A DNA stretch of 64,000 nt from Pseudomonas reinekei (GCF_001945365.1 NZ_MSTQ01000007.1:124001-188000), one strand, 5' to 3'; shown: positions 54,820 to 63,958, counted from the stretch's first letter. Program-made: numbers and translations. The notes: generated from the letters alone by a model not told the origin.

Positions 54820-55506
54820 ATGGACATTTTGATTATCGAGGACAATCACGACATTCATGACAATCTGATGGAGTTTTTCGCGCTCAAGGGTCATGACGTC
54901 GAAGGGGCACTTGATGGACTCAGCGGGCTTCATCTGGCCGCTTCGAAAAACTTCGACGCGATTGTTCTGGATGTCATGCTCCCGGGCATCGATGGTAATC
55001 AGATTTGCAGAAGCCTGCGTCAAAACTCAAAATCTGACATTGCGATCATCATGTTAAGTGCGCGTGATCAACTGGAAGATCGTTTACTCGGTTTCAAGGT
55101 AGGCGCGGATGACTACGTAACCAAGCCTTTTGCCATGTCCGAAATACTTGCGAGAATCGAAGCAATAGTAACGCGGCGTGTAGGCAAGGTTAATCGGACC
55201 ATGGTTGTCGCCGACCTGCTGTTCGATCTGGATACCATGGAGGTTTCCCGCGCCGGAACAACCATCAAGCTGAACCCTACCTGCATGAAGCTGTTGGAAA
55301 TGCTTATGCGCAGAAGCCCGCATGTTGTCAAACGGACCGAATTGGAAGATCTGATCTGGGGAGGACATCGCACCGCTAGCGACAGCCTTCGCAGTAACAT
55401 TCATATGTTGAGACGGGCTTTGGATAAACCCTTTGACGAACCACTACTGCAGACTGTGCATGGGATCGGGTACAAGCTGTGCGCTTTGAACAATACGCGT
55501 CAATAG
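54820..55506 (+). CDS. Orphan OmpR-family response regulator
   Basis: A 228-aa transcription regulator with a receiver domain (E7-D8, phospho-acceptor D51 in IVLDVMLPG, K in YVTKPFAMSE) and a winged-helix output domain (SDSLRSNIHMLRRALDKPF). No sensor kinase gene is adjacent: a membrane-protein gene follows on the same strand, and the next kinase has its own regulator. It may be served by a kinase elsewhere or control the iron transporter or the membrane protein next to it. Confidence 0.88.
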   Translation: MDILIIEDNHDIHDNLMEFFALKGHDVEGALDGLSGLHLAASKNFDAIVLDVMLPGIDGNQICRSLRQNSKSDIAIIMLSARDQLEDRLLGFKVGADDYVTKPFAMSEILARIEAIVTRRVGKVNRTMVVADLLFDLDTMEVSRAGTTIKLNPTCMKLLEMLMRRSPHVVKRTELEDLIWGGHRTASDSLRSNIHMLRRALDKPFDEPLLQTVHGIGYKLCALNNTRQ

Positions 55507-55605
55507 TCCTCGAGGCGACTTGCCTCTCCTCAGGCTCATCTAAGTCTCGCCAGGTAACTTCTGTTCTGCGCACATTCCGCGCTGCTCAGCAGAGGGTATC
55601 CGCCG

Positions 55606-56370
55606 ATGAAATCTGCAACAACGGGCTGGCTCAACAAGGTCCCGCAGGTGACCCTGTCATTCTGGATAATCAAGATCCTGTCCACGACCGTGGGGGAAAC
55701 AGGCGCCGACTTTCTAACCGTCGATGCCGGTTTCGGCGTGGGACCGACCAGCATCGGTATGGGAGTGTTTCTGGCGGTCGCACTGTTCTGGCAAATGCGC
55801 ACCAGGGCCTTAACGCCCTGGATCTATTGGCTGACGGTGGTATTGGTGAGCATCGTCGGCACCCAGATCACCGACATTCTGACCGACATATTGGACGTGA
55901 GCCTATACGCCAGCACGGCCGTATTTTCCATCTTGCTGGCGATCAACTTCCTGGTCTGGTACTGGGTGGAACACAGCCTGTCGATACGCGAAATTGTCAC
56001 CCCGCGACGGGAGTTGTTCTACTGGGTGACAGTGCTCTGCACCTTTGCCCTTGGCACCGCTGCCGGTGACCTGGCTACCGAAGCGCTGGGGCTGGGATTT
56101 ACCCTCGGCGCCGTGATTTTCGCTGCCCTGATCGCTGCCACCTTGATGGCCTGGCGCATGGGCTGCAGCAGCGTACTGACGTTCTGGATCGCCTACATCC
56201 TGACCCGTCCATTTGGCGCCTCCCTCGGCGACCTGCTGACCCAGGCCAAGACCTATGGGGGCCTGGGAATGGGTGCCACCTGGACCAGCGCGATCTTCCT
56301 GTGCGTGATTGTCATGCTGGTTGCCGTAGCGCAAATCAGCGTCGTCAAGCGTAAAGCCGCCATTCAGTAA
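55606..56370 (+). CDS. COG4705-type integral membrane protein
   Basis: A 254-aa inner-membrane protein with seven or eight hydrophobic helices and internal repetition: [37 protein letters not shown] and [15 protein letters not shown]. Each carries a G(D/E)xx(A/T)D-like helix start. Function is unknown; the family is widespread in proteobacteria, sometimes near metal or two-component genes. It is on the same strand as the neighbouring regulator and lipoprotein genes, separated by 99 and 28 bp, so it may be cotranscribed with the lipoprotein. Confidence 0.75.
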   Translation: MKSATTGWLNKVPQVTLSFWIIKILSTTVGETGADFLTVDAGFGVGPTSIGMGVFLAVALFWQMRTRALTPWIYWLTVVLVSIVGTQITDILTDILDVSLYASTAVFSILLAINFLVWYWVEHSLSIREIVTPRRELFYWVTVLCTFALGTAAGDLATEALGLGFTLGAVIFAALIAATLMAWRMGCSSVLTFWIAYILTRPFGASLGDLLTQAKTYGGLGMGATWTSAIFLCVIVMLVAVAQISVVKRKAAIQ

Positions 56371-56398
56371 ACATCCCGAAGCCACTCTAGGAACCGTC

Positions 56399-56833
56399 AT
56401 GGGCCAGATTCAGACCATCATTCGTCACATAGCCATCGTTGCGTCCGTCTTTTTGCTCGGCATTGCCGCCGGTTGCTCGAAGCCCGCAGACAAACCCAAT
56501 ACGGGCGCATCGTCAGGCCCGGTCACTTCACAACCTCAATCGGGCTCCAAACTGGGCGACCTTTCCGAGTTCCGCACTATTGCAACCGACGTTTCCACCC
56601 TCGTCGATAAAAATGACCTGACGGGCGCCAGAGCTCGGATCAAATCTCTGGAGACCGCCTGGGACTCCGCCGAAGCAGGGATCAAACCCCGTGCGGCAGG
56701 CGACTGGCATGTGGTGGACAAGGCGATCGACCACGCACTCGATGCCTTGCGCGCCAAAGATCCGCAGCAGAGCGAATGCAAGGCCAGAATGAAGGAACTG
56801 TTGAATGCCTTCGATTCGATGAAGAGCCAGTAG
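56399..56833 (+). CDS. Small lipoprotein, unknown function
   Basis: A 144-aa protein with a lipoprotein-type signal ([12 protein letters not shown], Cys about residue 26), a Ser/Pro/Gly-rich linker, and a helical C-terminal domain ([40 protein letters not shown]). The domain recalls helical-bundle periplasmic proteins encoded next to two-component systems. AGGAA precedes the ATG. A strong terminator at 56884 separates it from the downstream regulator gene. Not assigned to a named family with confidence. Confidence 0.7.
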   Translation: MGQIQTIIRHIAIVASVFLLGIAAGCSKPADKPNTGASSGPVTSQPQSGSKLGDLSEFRTIATDVSTLVDKNDLTGARARIKSLETAWDSAEAGIKPRAAGDWHVVDKAIDHALDALRAKDPQQSECKARMKELLNAFDSMKSQ

Positions 56834-56883
56834 TACAGCGCTGACACAGCACCGGACAAACGCTTGAGCAAGTGCTTCAATAC

Positions 56884-56916
56884 AAGCGCGACAGCCAGGG
56901 CCGTCGCGCTTTTTTC
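56884..56916 (+). terminator. Rho-independent terminator after the lipoprotein gene
   Basis: AAGCGCGAC (56884-56892) pairs with GTCGCGCTT (56903-56911), followed by five further T residues. It lies just 12 bp before the next response-regulator start, whose transcript must either read through or begin within it. Confidence 0.88.
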
Positions 56917-56927
56917 TGGAGCGGGAA

Positions 56928-57593
56928 ATGCGGATATTGCTGGTCGAAGACGACCCGATGATCGGAGACGCAGTCCAGGGCGCCCTGAATGATGCGAGTT
57001 ATGCCACTGACTGGGTGACTAACGGTCTCACGGCGCTTGCAACACTGGACACCCAACACTATGACTTGGTGCTGCTGGACCTCGGGCTTCCCGGCAAGGA
57101 TGGGTTGGATGTACTCGACAGCATCCGCCGGCGCAACAACGCTGTGCCACTGCTGATCGTCACCGCACGAGAAGGCCTGGATGATCGCCTGCGAGGCCTC
57201 GACGGCGGCGCTGATGACTACCTGCTCAAACCCTTCGCCATGGCGGAACTCCTGGCCCGTATACGCGCAGTGTTGCGCCGCAAAGGTGGCAATGCGTTAT
57301 CCATGCTGGACAACGGCGTGGTGACGCTGGACCTGATTTCCAAAGAAGCCACCGTGGAAGGCAGTCCCGCAATCCAGCTGTCCAGTCGTGAATTCGCCCT
57401 GCTCCAGGCGCTGTTGATCCGCCCAGGCGCCATTCTATCGCGCAGCGAACTCGAAGACCGCCTCTACGGCTGGGGTAATGAAGTGGAAAGCAACGCGGTG
57501 GAATTCCTGATTCACGCCTTGCGACGCAAGCTGGGCAGCCATGTCATCAAGAACGTCAGAGGTATGGGATGGATGGTTTCAAAAAACTGTTGA
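56928..57593 (+). CDS. QseB/PmrA-like OmpR-family response regulator
   Basis: A 221-aa regulator: receiver domain with E7, D8, D9 and phospho-acceptor D51 (VLLDLGLPGKDGLDVL), LLKPFAMAELLAR loop, and a winged helix ending NAVEFLIHALRRKLGSH and IKNVRGMGWM. The order and the 25-bp overlap with the kinase gene are as in pmrAB and qseBC operons. Targets are not known; polymyxin or envelope-stress response is a family-level guess. Confidence 0.9.
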   Translation: MRILLVEDDPMIGDAVQGALNDASYATDWVTNGLTALATLDTQHYDLVLLDLGLPGKDGLDVLDSIRRRNNAVPLLIVTAREGLDDRLRGLDGGADDYLLKPFAMAELLARIRAVLRRKGGNALSMLDNGVVTLDLISKEATVEGSPAIQLSSREFALLQALLIRPGAILSRSELEDRLYGWGNEVESNAVEFLIHALRRKLGSHVIKNVRGMGWMVSKNC

Positions 57594-58942
57594 GGGATTC
57601 GGTTCAATTACGCCTGTCCATGACGCTGTCCCTGGCCATCCTGATCGTTGCGTTGATGGCCGGGATTTTTGCTTTCGTCTCAGCAATCAACGAAGCTCAC
57701 GAAATGCAGGACGATACCTTGCGTCAGGTGGCGGTCCTGTTTGATCGACAACAGATGACCTTGCACTATCCCGCGGCTCAGGAAGTCGAGGGTGACAACG
57801 AAGAATCCAGGGTCATCGTGCAGTACCTGATCGACGGCAGCCAGGCCATCGGCCACGATGACAGTTCAATGCCATTACCTTTCCCCACAACCCTCGCCAA
57901 TGGACTATCAACGCAGAATGTCGCGGGCGAAGATTTTCGTGTATTGGTCAGGACCACGTCCCGCGGTGAACGTATCGTGGTCGCTCAGGAAACCGATGCG
58001 CGCAATAAGGAGGCTCGCGAGAGCGCCTGGAGGAGTTCGCTACCTTTTCTCATCCTGTTCCCCGTGTTGCTGCTGGTGGTCGGCGATCTGGTGCGCAAGC
58101 TTTTCCGCCCCATCGCTACCCTCTCGGCTGAAATCGATCAACGCGATGATCAGGCGCTTTACCCTGTCGACGAGCGCCATTTGCCAACCGAGATCCGTCC
58201 TTTCGTCGTTGCCATCAATCGCTTGCTCGCACGCGTTGCGTTGTCCATGGAAAACCAGCGTCGCTTCATTGCCGACGCTGCCCACGAACTACGTTCGCCC
58301 ATGGCCGCCCTGTCTCTGCAAGCCGAACGGCTGGCTGCCACGCAGATGCCGGAGCCTGCTCGTCAGCGCTTGCTACCGCTATCCCGGGGAATAGAGCGCA
58401 GCAGAAATCTGATCCATCAGTTGCTGGCACTTGCTGCCGCGCAATCGAACACTGATCGGCTACAGACTGCCGTTTCAGTCCATGCGGTCTATCGACGAGT
58501 GCTGGAGGATTTACTGCCGCTGGCAGAACGCAAACACATCGATATCGGCGTAGAGAGTATCGAGGACGTACAGGTCATCATCAACGAAATGGATTTGTTG
58601 ATTCTGGTTAAAAACCTGGTGGATAACGCGATCCGTTATACCCCCCAAGGCGGACGAATTGACCTTTCGGTTGAGCGGATACAAGAGACTACGATCCTTC
58701 GGATAAAAGATTCGGGCCCGGGTATTGTGGTAGACGAGCACACGCGGGTGTTCGATCCGTTTTACCGAAGTTTGGGAACCGATGAAACAGGCTCCGGCTT
58801 GGGCCTGTCGATCGTCAAGGCGATAGCGGAGCGCACCGGAGCCCGCGTTCAGTTAGGTTTCTCGAACGAGGCACAGCAGAGCGGTTTGCGTGTTTCGATA
58901 AGCTTGCAAAAAGCAAATGCTGCGGACCCCGCGCACGACTGA
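57569..58942 (+). CDS. QseC/PmrB-like sensor histidine kinase
   Basis: A 457-aa inner-membrane kinase: N-terminal helix (LSLAILIVALMAGIFAFVS), periplasmic domain of about 130 residues, second helix (LPFLILFPVLLLVVGDLV), HAMP-like linker, phospho-acceptor His in IADAAHELRSPMAALSLQ, and ATPase boxes VKNLVDNAIRYTPQGG and GSGLGLSIVKAIAERTG. Overlaps its regulator gene by 25 bp. The plan is that of QseC/PmrB. Confidence 0.92.
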   Translation: MDGFKKLLRDSVQLRLSMTLSLAILIVALMAGIFAFVSAINEAHEMQDDTLRQVAVLFDRQQMTLHYPAAQEVEGDNEESRVIVQYLIDGSQAIGHDDSSMPLPFPTTLANGLSTQNVAGEDFRVLVRTTSRGERIVVAQETDARNKEARESAWRSSLPFLILFPVLLLVVGDLVRKLFRPIATLSAEIDQRDDQALYPVDERHLPTEIRPFVVAINRLLARVALSMENQRRFIADAAHELRSPMAALSLQAERLAATQMPEPARQRLLPLSRGIERSRNLIHQLLALAAAQSNTDRLQTAVSVHAVYRRVLEDLLPLAERKHIDIGVESIEDVQVIINEMDLLILVKNLVDNAIRYTPQGGRIDLSVERIQETTILRIKDSGPGIVVDEHTRVFDPFYRSLGTDETGSGLGLSIVKAIAERTGARVQLGFSNEAQQSGLRVSISLQKANAADPAHD

Positions 58943-59000
58943 GTTGGATTTCCTCGGCGTGCGCTGCACTGCGATCCCCTTCACCTTCAGGCTGACTTCA

Positions 59001-59441
59001 ATGGGTACGTCGTTATTTTCATCGTGGGTATTCTGGGCACTGCTGTCCGCACTGTTCGCTGCATTGACGGCTATTTTTGGCAAAATTGGCATTGTCGGCA
59101 TCAACTCTGACTTCGCCACCCTGATACGCACCGTGGTGGTTTTACTCAGCCTGGCGCTGATCGTGTACGCGACCGGACAATACCAGGCCCTTGGCACGAT
59201 ATCGGCGCGCAGCTATGTTTTCCTGATCCTGTCTGGCTTGGCGACCGGGGCTTCGTGGATGTGTTACTACCGCGCTCTGCACCTCGGACAAGCATCCCTG
59301 GTTGCCCCGGTAGACAAACTCAGCGTGGTACTTGTCGCCATACTGGGAGTGACCCTACTGGGAGAAAAGCTCGATATTCGCCAGTGGATGGGCATCAGCA
59401 TGATTACCTTCGGTGTGGTGACGCTTGCATGGCGTCGATAG
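59001..59441 (+). CDS. Short EamA-family membrane transporter
   Basis: A 146-aa protein with five hydrophobic helices forming one EamA/DMT unit (ALFAALTAIFGKIGI, SWMCYYRALHLGQASLVAPV, LDIRQWMGISMITFGVV). Most DMT exporters have two such units; single-unit members probably dimerise. ATG 59001 was chosen because the protein then begins right before the first helix; the frame is open further upstream and overlaps the kinase gene. The substrate is unknown. Confidence 0.85.
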   Translation: MGTSLFSSWVFWALLSALFAALTAIFGKIGIVGINSDFATLIRTVVVLLSLALIVYATGQYQALGTISARSYVFLILSGLATGASWMCYYRALHLGQASLVAPVDKLSVVLVAILGVTLLGEKLDIRQWMGISMITFGVVTLAWRR

Positions 59442-59558
59442 CGGTAGCGGTGCTTCAGTAGTGGTGGAGTGTTCGCCATGTCCGGTGGTGTAACGCGAAG
59501 GCTGGAATCTGAAAGCTTTTCCTATCACAGATATAGATGATCCATTCATCCAGAGACG

Positions 59559-59592
59559 TTGTATAGGTATAGGGGGTATGCCTATTATCTCG
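59559..59592 (+). promoter_or_regulatory. RcnR/DmeR-type operator
   Basis: The segment GTATAGGTATAGGGGGTATG, followed by CCTATTATC, contains the G-tract flanked by A/T inverted ends typical of RcnR/CsoR-family operators. It lies 24-55 bp before the dmeR start codon, where it would cover the promoter. Confidence 0.75.
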
Positions 59593-59615
59593 AATACATA
59601 GTTAAGGAGTATTCA

Positions 59616-59891
59616 ATGGGTCATATCGCAGCGAACAAAAACGATCTTATCAAGCGCGTAAAACGTATCGCCGGACAAATTCAAGCAGTTGAGCGCGCAT
59701 TAGAATCGGATCTCGATTGCGCCAAGACACTGCACCTTGTGGCCGCCACTCGCGGAGCCATCAACGGCTTGATGGAGGAAATCATCGAGGACCATGCGCG
59801 GGAGCATGTCGCGAACCCTGCTCTGAGCGAAGAAGAGCGTAACAAGGGCGTCGAAGAGCTCCTTGAAGCCATTCGCCGTTACTCCAAGTGA
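59616..59891 (+). CDS. dmeR: DmeR, CsoR/RcnR-family Ni/Co-sensing repressor
   Basis: A 91-aa all-helical DNA-binding repressor, released from DNA by nickel or cobalt. The start at ATG 59616 (AAGGAG upstream at 59604-59609) makes the metal ligands fall at H3, C35, H60 and H64, the full RcnR set; FrmR-type formaldehyde sensors lack H3 and H64. Family signature RIAGQIQAVERAL and TRGAINGLMEEIIEDHAREH. It is directly followed by dmeF, its expected target, and preceded by a matching operator. Confidence 0.9.
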   Translation: MGHIAANKNDLIKRVKRIAGQIQAVERALESDLDCAKTLHLVAATRGAINGLMEEIIEDHAREHVANPALSEEERNKGVEELLEAIRRYSK

Positions 59892-59910
59892 CGCATCCAG
59901 GTACACACTC

Positions 59911-60834
59911 ATGACTAGCACGCACATCAACCACACACATGACCACGTGTTCCTCGGCGCAGCGCACGACGAAAATGCCAAGCGTACGCTTTGGGTTGTG
60001 GCACTGACCGTTGTGATGATGATTGGCGAGATCACCGCCGGCTATATCACTGGCTCGATGGCACTATTGGCCGATGGTTTTCATATGGCAACCCATGCCG
60101 GCGCATTAGGCATCGCGGCGGCCGCATACGGATACGCGAAACGCCACGCTTCCAGCCATCGATACAGTTTTGGGACTGGAAAAGTCGGAGACTTGGGCGG
60201 ATTCGCTTCGGCGCTGATTCTCGGTATGGTTTCTCTTGGCATTGGCGTTGAGTCTGTCATGCGTCTCTTGCAGCCAACGGAAGTTCAGTTTGGTACCGCT
60301 ACGCTTATCGCGATTGCCGGTTTGATCGTCAACATAGTCAGTGCCCTGCTGCTGGGCCACGGGCACAGTCATGCACACGATCATGATGATCATGGCCATA
60401 CCCATGCTCATCATGGGAACGACAACAATCTGAAATCGGCTTACGTACACGTCATCGCAGACGCGCTGACATCGGTCCTGGCAATCGCTGCACTGCTTGC
60501 GGGCCGATATCTCGGCTGGGTATGGCTGGACCCGGTCATGGGCATCGTCGGCGCCGTCGTTATCGCGCGTTGGGCATGGACCTTGATGGGAGTCACCGCA
60601 GGTGTACTGCTGGATCAAACAGATGCGCACGTTGCCGAGGAAATCCGCGAACTGGTTGAGAAACCGGGGGATGCTACCATCACGGACTTGCACGTTTGGC
60701 GAGTTGGACCGCAAGCGCATGCGGCTATTGTCAGCGTGCTGGGTCAGGCGGGTGTGGACGCCGACAGCATTCGTGAATGTCTCAAGCCGGTTCACGAAGT
60801 TAGCCATCTGACCGTCGAATTTCGACCGGCCTGA
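59911..60834 (+). CDS. dmeF: DmeF, CDF-family Co/Ni efflux protein
   Basis: An inner-membrane cation diffusion facilitator exporting Co2+ and Ni2+. The product is 307 aa from ATG 59911, placed right at the His-rich start (MTSTHINHTHDHVFLG). Metal-site motif LLADGFHMATHAGALG, the YSFGTGKVGDLGGF loop typical of DmeF, a long His-rich cytoplasmic loop (GHGHSHAHDHDDHGHTHAHH, about residues 150-170) and the second site HVIADALTSV. It lies 19 bp after dmeR in one operon. It is chromosomal in context, outside the Tn7-like element. Confidence 0.94.
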   Translation: MTSTHINHTHDHVFLGAAHDENAKRTLWVVALTVVMMIGEITAGYITGSMALLADGFHMATHAGALGIAAAAYGYAKRHASSHRYSFGTGKVGDLGGFASALILGMVSLGIGVESVMRLLQPTEVQFGTATLIAIAGLIVNIVSALLLGHGHSHAHDHDDHGHTHAHHGNDNNLKSAYVHVIADALTSVLAIAALLAGRYLGWVWLDPVMGIVGAVVIARWAWTLMGVTAGVLLDQTDAHVAEEIRELVEKPGDATITDLHVWRVGPQAHAAIVSVLGQAGVDADSIRECLKPVHEVSHLTVEFRPA

Positions 60835-60867
60835 TTAGCGAATCCCCACCATTCTAAGGAACGTGTG

Positions 60868-61026
60868 ATGCCTCTAGGGAAACGTGAACTGGCGCGAATA
60901 GAACATCGGTTGATGACCGCTCTGACCGAAGCGTGAAAAACAGCAAACGCTGAAATTAAAGGCTTTACCTGGCTCACCCATACTGCTGACCTGAACGCGC
61001 CTGCCTGTAAGCTGAAGATGATCTGA
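60868..61026 (+). pseudogene. Degenerate Fis-like small regulator gene
   Basis: The frame from ATG 60868 reads MPLGKRELARIEHRLMTALT and meets a TGA at 60934. It then continues in frame with AEIKGFTWLTHTADL before ending at 61024. The GFTWLTH core recalls small Pseudomonas proteins usually listed as Fis-family regulators. The internal stop codon and shortened end indicate a pseudogene. Confidence 0.55.
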
Positions 61027-61122
61027 GACCGCTTTGGGTCGAAATCGGTCGTTCTCCACCAATTGCGATTAACCGGCAATTGCCCGACACGCTACCACTG
61101 TCATCAGTCTTGAAGAGGACAA

Positions 61123-61691
61123 ATGCATATTAATATAGGCCAGAAATCACCTCTTCGCCTGCGCGCTATTCGGGGCATCAGGATCAGACTTGAGCTCGCC
61201 CATAATGTGAGAGACCTAGCGCTTTTCGATCTAGCAATCGACAGCAAGCTACGTGCAAGTGATCTGACAAAAATACGTGTTCGTGATGTCGCCCATGGGA
61301 GTGATGTCGCGGCTAGGGCAATGGTCATGCAGTAAAAAACACAGAGGCCTGTACAGTTCGAGATCACCGCACAGACGCGGCATACTGTTGAAAGCTGGAT
61401 TGGACACGCTCGGCTCAGAAGTGAAGACTTTTTGTTTTCGAATCGAATCAGTACGGCGGACCATCTCTCCACGCGTCAGTACTGCCGCATCGTTAGGGCC
61501 TGGATAACTCCATTGGGCTCGACCCTGTACCTTATGGTACCCATACGATGCGTCGAACCAAGGCATCGCTGATCCATCGAAGAACAAAAAATATCAGGGC
61601 AGTTCAGATACTGCTATGCCACACCAAGCTCGAAGGCACAGTCAGATATCTCAGCATTGAAGTAGTCGACGCTCTGGGAATGGCGAAGTAG
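61123..61691 (+). pseudogene. Tyrosine recombinase (integrase) pseudogene
   Basis: The first part (RIRLELAHNVRDLALFDLAI, SKLRASDLTKIRVRDV) stops at TAA 61333. It resumes in frame with KTQRPVQFEITAQTRHTVES to WIGHARLRSEDFLF, and after a frameshift near 61500 continues YGTHTMRRTKASLIHRRTKN and LEGTVRYLSIEVVDAL, ending at TAG 61689-61691. The catalytic layout of a tyrosine recombinase is recognisable (Arg in box I, HTMRR, final VRYL), but the GH of box II reads CH. One stop codon and one frameshift make it inactive. Confidence 0.85.
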
Positions 61692-61711
61692 GCGGAAGTG
61701 TAATCATTGGG

Positions 61712-61742
61712 ATAGCGACGAGGCAGTCTACTTCGTCGCTAT
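61712..61742. terminator. Hairpin between the integrase relic and the AbrB-like gene
   Basis: ATAGCGACGA and TCGTCGCTAT form a perfect 10-bp stem over an 11-base loop. It lies between converging genes and could end transcription from either side; it lacks a clear T run. Confidence 0.65.
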
Positions 61743-61757
61743 CTACCGAACCTAGCG

Positions 61758-61946
61758 CTATGACTTCGCGTCAACGTCACGATCTGGCTCCAGCACTATC
61801 GCCCCGTCGACAAACTTAATGCGCAAAGAATCACCGAGACCGATGCTCATTGCTTTGAGTACGTCTGGAGGGATTTCGATGATTATCTCACCGCTCCCAT
61901 CGCCTGGATCCTGGCAGACTACAGTTGTTCGCATTGTCTCACTCAT
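61758..61946 (-). CDS. Small AbrB/MazE-like DNA-binding protein
   Basis: A 62-aa protein from ATG 61946 (GGAG upstream). Its sequence (VVCQDPGDGSGEIIIEIPPD, VLKAMSIGLGDSLRIKFVDG, AIVLEP) is a swapped-hairpin AbrB/MazE-type domain and aligns along its whole length with residues 1-55 of the AbrB-ParS fusion at 42244. Here the ParS half is absent. The gene is on the same strand as the tniQ at 62315, about 370 bp downstream of it. No toxin gene is adjacent. A regulatory role linked to the transposon module is possible. Confidence 0.75.
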   Translation of the reverse strand: MSETMRTTVVCQDPGDGSGEIIIEIPPDVLKAMSIGLGDSLRIKFVDGAIVLEPDRDVDAKS

Positions 61947-62031
61947 CGGACACTTGCTCCACACTCGGCTGGCCCAGATGACAGCCTACACCGTCGGATG
62001 AATGAGCGGCCGCTATTGAATAGCTGCTATT

Positions 62032-62150
62032 GGCTGATTCTGTTGAAAAATCGAACGCGATTTTCAAGGCAGAAAGGTATGCGTATGAGTTTGAAACTTG
62101 AATGCCGCAAAGGGGCATTCGGACACAGATTTCAAGTAGCAACGCGCAAA
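62032..62150 (+). repeat. MITE-like / IS-derived repeat, copy 3 (one end only)
   Basis: It begins GGCTGATTCTGTTGAAAAAT and remains alignable with copy 2 through GGCAGAAAGGTATGCG and into GAGTTTGAAACTTGA. No matching right arm is found, so the copy is truncated. It separates the AbrB-like gene from the tniQ gene. Confidence 0.65.
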
Positions 62151-62314
62151 AACAGACGCAGCGTTGTAGGAGATCCTTGAGAAGAACCGGCGTGCTGATA
62201 TGCCTCGCAGCTAAGGTATAAAGCCCGCAGAAAGGTGATTTTTTTTCGAACCACCCGGCTGTGGAATGACGCTGGAGGCAGAGGTCGTAGACTTCTAGTT
62301 TGGACAACCTTTAG

Positions 62315-63958
62315 CTATCTACGCTTGGATGCGTTGATGGCCTCTATGTAGTCGAGGAAATCTTTCGGCTTGGAGCGGCCCAACACCGTAGACAAGTATG
62401 CTCTGGATTCGTGGTATTGGTCCCGATTTTCCAGGCAAGTCGAGAGCATGGGGATCATGGCGCACAGCTGGGCCATTGTGACCGCACCGCGCTGCGGTAA
62501 AGCGATCGACTCGAACGCCGTTCGTAACATGCTCAGTAGCCGATAATCCCGGGCCTCCCAGTCAACATGGGGCTTGTTCACGTGCGCAGGTTTGGAGAAG
62601 GTTTGCGCTTCAGCTATCAGCCAGTCTTTGTCGTTTCGGTAAAGCCAGGCGTAGAGAGGGGGCATTGTGTTCCTCAAAGCCTGGACTCCCAGCTCAGGAT
62701 ACAAACCGTGCAGGTTTTGCCACTGACTTCTGTGCTCATCAATCTCGCGGCGATGCCTAGCTTTAAGTGCTGCGGCATAGGTCGCTGGATGGGCACGTAG
62801 CAGCTTATTGATCGTGGAGACTGTGATTTGAAACTCTTCACAAAGCACCTGTTTCGATACGCCCTCAGCCAGTTTTGACAGCAGATCCTCTCTGAGCTGG
62901 CCTTTTAGTCGTTTGGGCCTGAGAGCGTTTTTGGCAGGAGCCCCAGAGCTTGATAGCGAGACTCGCCTGTCAGGAGCCCGCGATGGAGTGCTTTCCACTT
63001 TCTGGGCTGATCTGGCCACTTCAACCTTATAGGCCTCTAGGAACGAGCGCAGATCATCAAATAGCCAATCAATCAGAACCAGATGTTTCAGAGGATGAAT
63101 GCTTCTGCGGGGGGAACGGACGAGCTGGTTTACAAAAGACTCCGAGCCTTTTTTGTCTGCCGGCAATGATTCAAAAAGATGAAAGCGGCGAAGCGGCTCT
63201 GTTCGCTCGAACAGTGACGCAGCTCTGCTCCCTTGAAGTACAGCTGTTCGATAGGCTGCGGCGACGGCGTAAGGTTCGAAAAACGTCGCTCGTCCGATGG
63301 CCGCAAGGTCGATGACATTGTCCGCCAAGGCCAAAAAAACTGGACGTGACCAGAGTTTCTGGGATGAGGCCTGTTCGATCAAGAATTTCTCGGCAGGTAG
63401 CGACCATTCAAACCGACCCGACCACCGTCTACTTTTGGTGGACGCCATGAGCCAAGCTTGATGGCGTGGACAGATCAGCACACCTGGATATTGGTGTGTG
63501 AGGTGCCAGTACGCTATGCCATGGACGTGCACATCCTCGCGCATACAGTACGGACATGCTTTCAATGGGTGTTCAGCGCCAAAGCCACTCGATACCAGGC
63601 CAAGTCGATATTTAATTGAGTCAATGCGATCGCTTTTTGCAGTTATTATCGCGTCTTCAATTTTAACTTCATTTTGAAATGGAACGAATAAAGAAAATAT
63701 TGTGTGATTAAGAAGAATAGATTCCGCAGTGCCCCAGTACCCGAACCCCGTTGTTTCTAACGCTGCAATTCCACAGGGAATATCATGTTTTATAAATTGT
63801 TGGCGCAGGCCCAACACAGCGATGGATGTCGTTGCAGGGCTTAAGTTACCCATCACCAGATGCTGTCGACTGCATAAGCTGAACAGTGTTTCGTCGGGTA
63901 GCCAGTCCAGCCGAGGGAATGGGCCTTCTACCCTTTCCTGATCTGAAGCGGCGCTCAT
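62315..63958 (-). CDS. tniQ: Third TnsD-type TniQ protein, edge of another Tn7-like module
   Basis: A 547-aa TniQ/TnsD protein. The N-terminal TniQ domain has FPRLDWLPDETLFSLCSRQH and zinc ligands in CPYCMREDVHV and HLTHQYPGVLICPRH. A helix-turn-helix (SKQVLCEEFQITVSTINKLL) follows near residue 360, then the TnsD-type C-terminus with LYAWLYRNDKDWLIAEAQ, the motif seen in both tniQ genes of the first element. AGGAGG lies four bases before the ATG. A frame ending at 63967-63969, eight bases upstream of the ATG, could be the tail of a preceding tnsC-like gene outside the window. The gene points toward glmS, opposite to the first element. Confidence 0.87.
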   Translation of the reverse strand: MSAASDQERVEGPFPRLDWLPDETLFSLCSRQHLVMGNLSPATTSIAVLGLRQQFIKHDIPCGIAALETTGFGYWGTAESILLNHTIFSLFVPFQNEVKIEDAIITAKSDRIDSIKYRLGLVSSGFGAEHPLKACPYCMREDVHVHGIAYWHLTHQYPGVLICPRHQAWLMASTKSRRWSGRFEWSLPAEKFLIEQASSQKLWSRPVFLALADNVIDLAAIGRATFFEPYAVAAAYRTAVLQGSRAASLFERTEPLRRFHLFESLPADKKGSESFVNQLVRSPRRSIHPLKHLVLIDWLFDDLRSFLEAYKVEVARSAQKVESTPSRAPDRRVSLSSSGAPAKNALRPKRLKGQLREDLLSKLAEGVSKQVLCEEFQITVSTINKLLRAHPATYAAALKARHRREIDEHRSQWQNLHGLYPELGVQALRNTMPPLYAWLYRNDKDWLIAEAQTFSKPAHVNKPHVDWEARDYRLLSMLRTAFESIALPQRGAVTMAQLCAMIPMLSTCLENRDQYHESRAYLSTVLGRSKPKDFLDYIEAINASKRR

